A stretch of 64,000 nt of DNA from Vibrio barjaei (GTDB taxonomy: Bacteria; Pseudomonadota; Gammaproteobacteria; Enterobacterales; Vibrionaceae). Made by a program: the position numbers and the translations under genes. This document shows, one piece after another, positions 60,968 to 64,000 of this stretch. The notes below the pieces were generated by a model. The model saw nothing but the letters and a program-made list of their open reading frames with translations. It had not been told where the DNA came from and made no database searches. The stretch covers positions 226,182-290,181 of the forward strand of contig NZ_LQXO02000006.1 of the NCBI RefSeq assembly GCF_001639065.2, written 5' to 3'. The stretch's first letter is position 1; every line of letters starts with the position of its first letter.

Positions 60968-62266
60968 ATGAGAACTGTAGTTTGGCAATCATTAAGTCAG
61001 TCGCAACAAGAGTCTATTCTTGAGCGTCCTGCGATTACTGAAGGCGCAAATATTACTTCTGCGGTATCGGCGGTTATCGAGCAAGTTCGTAGTGAAGGTG
61101 ACAAAGCGCTGCTAGATCTTACAGAAAAGTTTGATCGAGTTCGACCTGATTCAATTCGAGTCTCTAACGAAGAGATTGAAGCTGCATCATCGCGCCTTTC
61201 TGAAACAATGAAACAAGCGCTTGAGCAAGCGTATTCTAATATCGCTAAGTTCCACAAAGCTCAGCGTCCGGAACTACTGAGAGTAGAAACTCAGCCAGGC
61301 GTTGTCTGCGAGCAAGTGACTCGTCCTATTAATACTGTTGGACTGTATATACCGGGCGGCAGCGCACCATTACCATCAACCGTGCTCATGCTAGGGGTTC
61401 CTGCTCAGATTGCTGGTTGTCGTAAGGTGGTACTATGTTCCCCACCGCCTATTGCGGATGAAATCCTCTATGTTGCTAAGCTATGTAAAATCGATGAAGT
61501 ATATAACGTCGGTGGTGGTCAAGCCGTAGCGGCGATGGCGTATGGCACAGAGAGCGTTTCAAAAGTAGATAAGATCTTCGGCCCGGGCAATGCCTATGTT
61601 ACCGAAGCTAAGCGTCAAGTGAGTAATGATTTCCGTGGAGCAGCGATCGATATGCCTGCTGGCCCATCTGAAGTGTTGGTTATTGCTGATGAAACGGCGG
61701 ATGCTGATTTTGTCGCGGCCGATCTATTGAGCCAAGCTGAACATGGTCCAGACTCTCAAGTAGTGCTTGTCACTCCATCTCCAGTGATTGCAGACCAAGT
61801 AACAGAGGCGGTCAATAAACAGCTCAAGCAATTGTCGCGTGCTGATATCGCGCAGCAAGCGTTAGGCTCAAGTCTCATTATTATCGCTGAATCGATCACT
61901 CAGTGTGTGTCTATTTCAAACTACTATGGCCCTGAGCACTTAATTGTTCAGACTAAAGCACCACGTGAGCTGTTGCCGCTACTTGATAACGCAGGTTCTA
62001 TTTTCTTGGGTGATTGGTCGCCAGAGTCTGCGGGCGATTACGCTTCAGGTACGAACCACGTACTGCCGACTTATGGTTACACTCGTACCTATTCAAGCTT
62101 GGGCTTAGCTGACTTTTCGAAGCGAATGACGGTACAAGAATTAACTGCCGATGGGTTACGAAATCTGGCTCCGACGGTTGTCACTATGGCTGAGGCAGAA
62201 GGGCTGGACGCGCACAAGCGTGCCGTGACTATTCGTGTCGAAAAGCTTGCGCAGGAGAGTAACTAA
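60968..62266 (+). CDS. hisD: Histidinol dehydrogenase
   Basis: Last two steps: oxidises L-histidinol to histidine. The 432 residues show [18 protein letters not shown] near 125, the family signature [19 protein letters not shown] near 230 and zinc ligands in [12 protein letters not shown] and the YGPEHL segment. Stop overlaps the hisC start (TAATG). Confidence 0.97.
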   Translation: MRTVVWQSLSQSQQESILERPAITEGANITSAVSAVIEQVRSEGDKALLDLTEKFDRVRPDSIRVSNEEIEAASSRLSETMKQALEQAYSNIAKFHKAQRPELLRVETQPGVVCEQVTRPINTVGLYIPGGSAPLPSTVLMLGVPAQIAGCRKVVLCSPPPIADEILYVAKLCKIDEVYNVGGGQAVAAMAYGTESVSKVDKIFGPGNAYVTEAKRQVSNDFRGAAIDMPAGPSEVLVIADETADADFVAADLLSQAEHGPDSQVVLVTPSPVIADQVTEAVNKQLKQLSRADIAQQALGSSLIIIAESITQCVSISNYYGPEHLIVQTKAPRELLPLLDNAGSIFLGDWSPESAGDYASGTNHVLPTYGYTRTYSSLGLADFSKRMTVQELTADGLRNLAPTVVTMAEAEGLDAHKRAVTIRVEKLAQESN

Positions 62267-63318
62267 TGGAAAAGCTCGCTCGTAAACAAGTTCAACAGCT
62301 AACGCCGTATATGTCTGCACGACGTATTGGCGGTAGCGGTGATATTTGGCTCAATGCTAATGAATCACCATTTAATAATGAATATAAAACAGATTTTGCG
62401 CGTCTTAATCGCTACAGCGAATGCCAGCCTAAAGCGCTAATCGAAGCCTATGCCGCATACGCCGGTGTTAAACCAGAACAAACTCTGACTTCTCGTGGTG
62501 CCGACGAAGGCATTGAGTTACTTATTCGTGCTTTTTGTGAGCCGGGTGAAGATAGCATCCTATTCTGTCCGCCGACCTATGGCATGTACGCCATTAGTGC
62601 TGAAACCATTGGTGTTAACCGTAAAACGGTACCGCTGACTGTTGATTGGCAGCTCAATTTGCCGGAAATCGAAGCCAATTTAGATGGCGTCAAAGTGCTG
62701 TTCGTATGTAGCCCAAACAACCCAACGGGGAATTTGGTTAAGCGTGAAGACATTATCGCTTTATTGGAGATGACCAAAGATAAGGCCATCGTTGTCATGG
62801 ATGAAGCGTATATCGATTTTTGTCCAGAAGCGTCAACCGTTGATTTGTTGGCCCAATATCCGAACTTAGCTATCTTACGTACATTATCAAAAGCCTTCGC
62901 TTTGGCTGGTCTTCGCTGCGGATTTACACTAGCCAATGAAGAGCTCATCAACGTACTGCTTAAAGTGATTGCACCATATCCGGTACCAATTCCTGTCGCG
63001 GAAATCGCGGTGCAAGCCTTGTCGGAACAAGGGTTAGCGCGTGCTAAGTTCCAGGTGCTGGATCTCAATGCCAATCGTGCCTACCTACAAGCAGGTTTAT
63101 CGACCTTACCAGGTGTTACCGTATATGAAGGTTGGGGTAATTATCTACTCGTTGAATTTGCTAATGGCGATGAACTATTTAAAGCAGCGTGGAATACGGG
63201 AATTATTCTTAGAAATTCACCGATTGAAAACTGCGTAAGAATCAGTGTTGGTAATCGTGATGAATGTGAGAAGACATTGTCATTTATTCGCAATCAACTA
63301 GAACAAACAGCGGCATAA
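62266..63318 (+). CDS. hisC: Histidinol-phosphate aminotransferase
   Basis: PLP aminotransferase converting imidazole-acetol phosphate to histidinol phosphate. The 350 residues show [10 protein letters not shown] near 28, CSPNNPTGN near 150, VMDEAYIDF near 180 and the PLP lysine in [16 protein letters not shown] near 210. Coupled to hisD by overlap; hisB follows after 28 bases. Confidence 0.97.
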   Translation: MEKLARKQVQQLTPYMSARRIGGSGDIWLNANESPFNNEYKTDFARLNRYSECQPKALIEAYAAYAGVKPEQTLTSRGADEGIELLIRAFCEPGEDSILFCPPTYGMYAISAETIGVNRKTVPLTVDWQLNLPEIEANLDGVKVLFVCSPNNPTGNLVKREDIIALLEMTKDKAIVVMDEAYIDFCPEASTVDLLAQYPNLAILRTLSKAFALAGLRCGFTLANEELINVLLKVIAPYPVPIPVAEIAVQALSEQGLARAKFQVLDLNANRAYLQAGLSTLPGVTVYEGWGNYLLVEFANGDELFKAAWNTGIILRNSPIENCVRISVGNRDECEKTLSFIRNQLEQTAA

Positions 63319-63346
63319 GCTAGCCATCAAGAAAAGGATTTATAAA

Positions 63347-64000
63347 GTGAGCAACCAACAGAAAATATTATTTATAGACCGTGATGGTACGTTAATTGTT
63401 GAGCCTCCAGTGGATTTTCAAGTTGACCGTTTGGATAAACTCAAACTCGAGCCGTTTGTTATTCCAAGTTTATTGGCTCTGCAAGACGCAGGGTACCGCC
63501 TTGTGATGGTGACTAACCAAGACGGTTTAGGTACTGCTAGCTATCCTCAGGAAGACTTTGACGCTCCTCATAATATGATGATGGAAATCTTCGAGTCTCA
63601 AGGCGTTAAATTTGATGATGTTTTAATTTGCCCGCACTTTGATGAAGACAACTGTTCATGCCGTAAACCAAAACTTGGTTTGGTTAAAGAGTATCTTCAA
63701 AGTGGCAAAGTGGATTTCAAAACCTCAGCTGTGATTGGTGACCGACAAACTGACCTTCAGCTAGCTGAAAATATGGCGATTCGTGGAATTCAGTACAATC
63801 CGGAGACCATGGGTTGGCCGAGAATCTTAAAAGACTTAACGGTAAAAGCACGCACGGCGGAAGTGATTCGTACTACCAAAGAAACGGACATCAAGGTATT
63901 TGTAAATCTTGATGAAGCGGGTGGTAATGAAATCTCGACGGGCATGGGCTTTTTCGACCACATGCTTGATCAAATTGCCACTCATGGCGGTTTCCAGATG
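63347..64000 (+). CDS. hisB: Bifunctional histidinol-phosphatase / imidazoleglycerol-phosphate dehydratase, partial
   Basis: The gene runs off the window after 218 codons in frame. Start is GTG ([16 protein letters not shown]) with AAAGGA 12 bases upstream. The N-terminal HAD phosphatase (about 1-165) has the DxD motif DRDGTL and zinc-binding [15 protein letters not shown]; the IGPD domain starts near 167 with [14 protein letters not shown] and [17 protein letters not shown] residues. The fusion of both domains is typical of enterics and vibrios. Confidence 0.95.
   Translation, partial: MSNQQKILFIDRDGTLIVEPPVDFQVDRLDKLKLEPFVIPSLLALQDAGYRLVMVTNQDGLGTASYPQEDFDAPHNMMMEIFESQGVKFDDVLICPHFDEDNCSCRKPKLGLVKEYLQSGKVDFKTSAVIGDRQTDLQLAENMAIRGIQYNPETMGWPRILKDLTVKARTAEVIRTTKETDIKVFVNLDEAGGNEISTGMGFFDHMLDQIATHGGFQM

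Noticed and set aside
62577..63074. 165-codon frame antisense to hisC
   Set aside because: Antisense shadow of a conserved enzyme gene.

Overview
This window is chromosomal DNA of a gamma-proteobacterium, almost certainly a Vibrio (Vibrionaceae). Pointers are the syntenic blocks tmk-holB-ycfH-ptsG, cmk-rpsA-ihfB-lapA-lapB-pyrF, ald/lrp-ftsK-lolA-rarA-serS, bioA/bioBFCD and hisL-hisGDCB, the proteins' close resemblance to the enterobacterial versions, a CheV, and the moderate (mid-40s %) GC. The species cannot be fixed from the sequence alone. I saw no tRNA, rRNA, insertion sequence, phage gene or CRISPR array: this is core chromosome with a few accessory-looking operons.

Layout. 1-8.7 kb: end of tmk, holB, ycfH, the glucose PTS gene ptsG behind a leader with a perfect 30-bp palindrome, two small outer-membrane barrel proteins flanking a MetPS-type transporter (with a 30-residue small subunit), then a YnhF-like microprotein tightly coupled to a patatin phospholipase. 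8.9-18.1 kb: the glucose repressor mlc, cheV, an orphan promoter-hairpin-terminator unit, the SOS mutasome imuA-imuB-dnaE2 behind a near-consensus LexA box, and a second patatin paralogue. 18.2-31.7 kb: yciK, sohB, cmk, rpsA (with an S1-type leader), ihfB, lapAB, pyrF, miaE, a membrane-anchored coiled-coil protein, cysB, a methyltransferase, and ald divergent from lrp. 31.9-44.2 kb: ftsK, lolA, rarA, serS, a small DksA-like zinc-finger protein, and the biotin genes around a BirA operator.

44.6-51.9 kb: htpX and then the most interesting region, an eight-gene, tightly overlapping operon (NTF2-like protein, SDR, FAD oxidoreductase, DUF1365, CFA-synthase-like methyltransferase, DUF2878 membrane protein, chalcone-isomerase-like secreted protein, DUF3833 lipoprotein). 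Its promoter region combines a match to the ECF11 / singlet-oxygen sigma-E promoter with a cluster of TGTAC-type half sites like those of B12-dependent MerR light sensors. The methyltransferase lacks the bicarbonate-site histidine of true cyclopropane synthases, so the operon may modify membrane lipids (for instance to furan or methylated fatty acids) under photo-oxidative stress.

51.9-64 kb: purB and gsk, each with a PurR-type box, hflD, mnmA, an H-NS gene, a lysine riboswitch controlling an NhaC-family transporter (probable lysine importer), and the his operon with an attenuator leader peptide carrying six consecutive histidines, running off the end inside hisB.

Many starts were moved from the longest possible reading frame to the codon supported by a Shine-Dalgarno sequence, a signal peptide or the family N-terminus. 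Family names and consensus sites are recalled knowledge; no database search was run.
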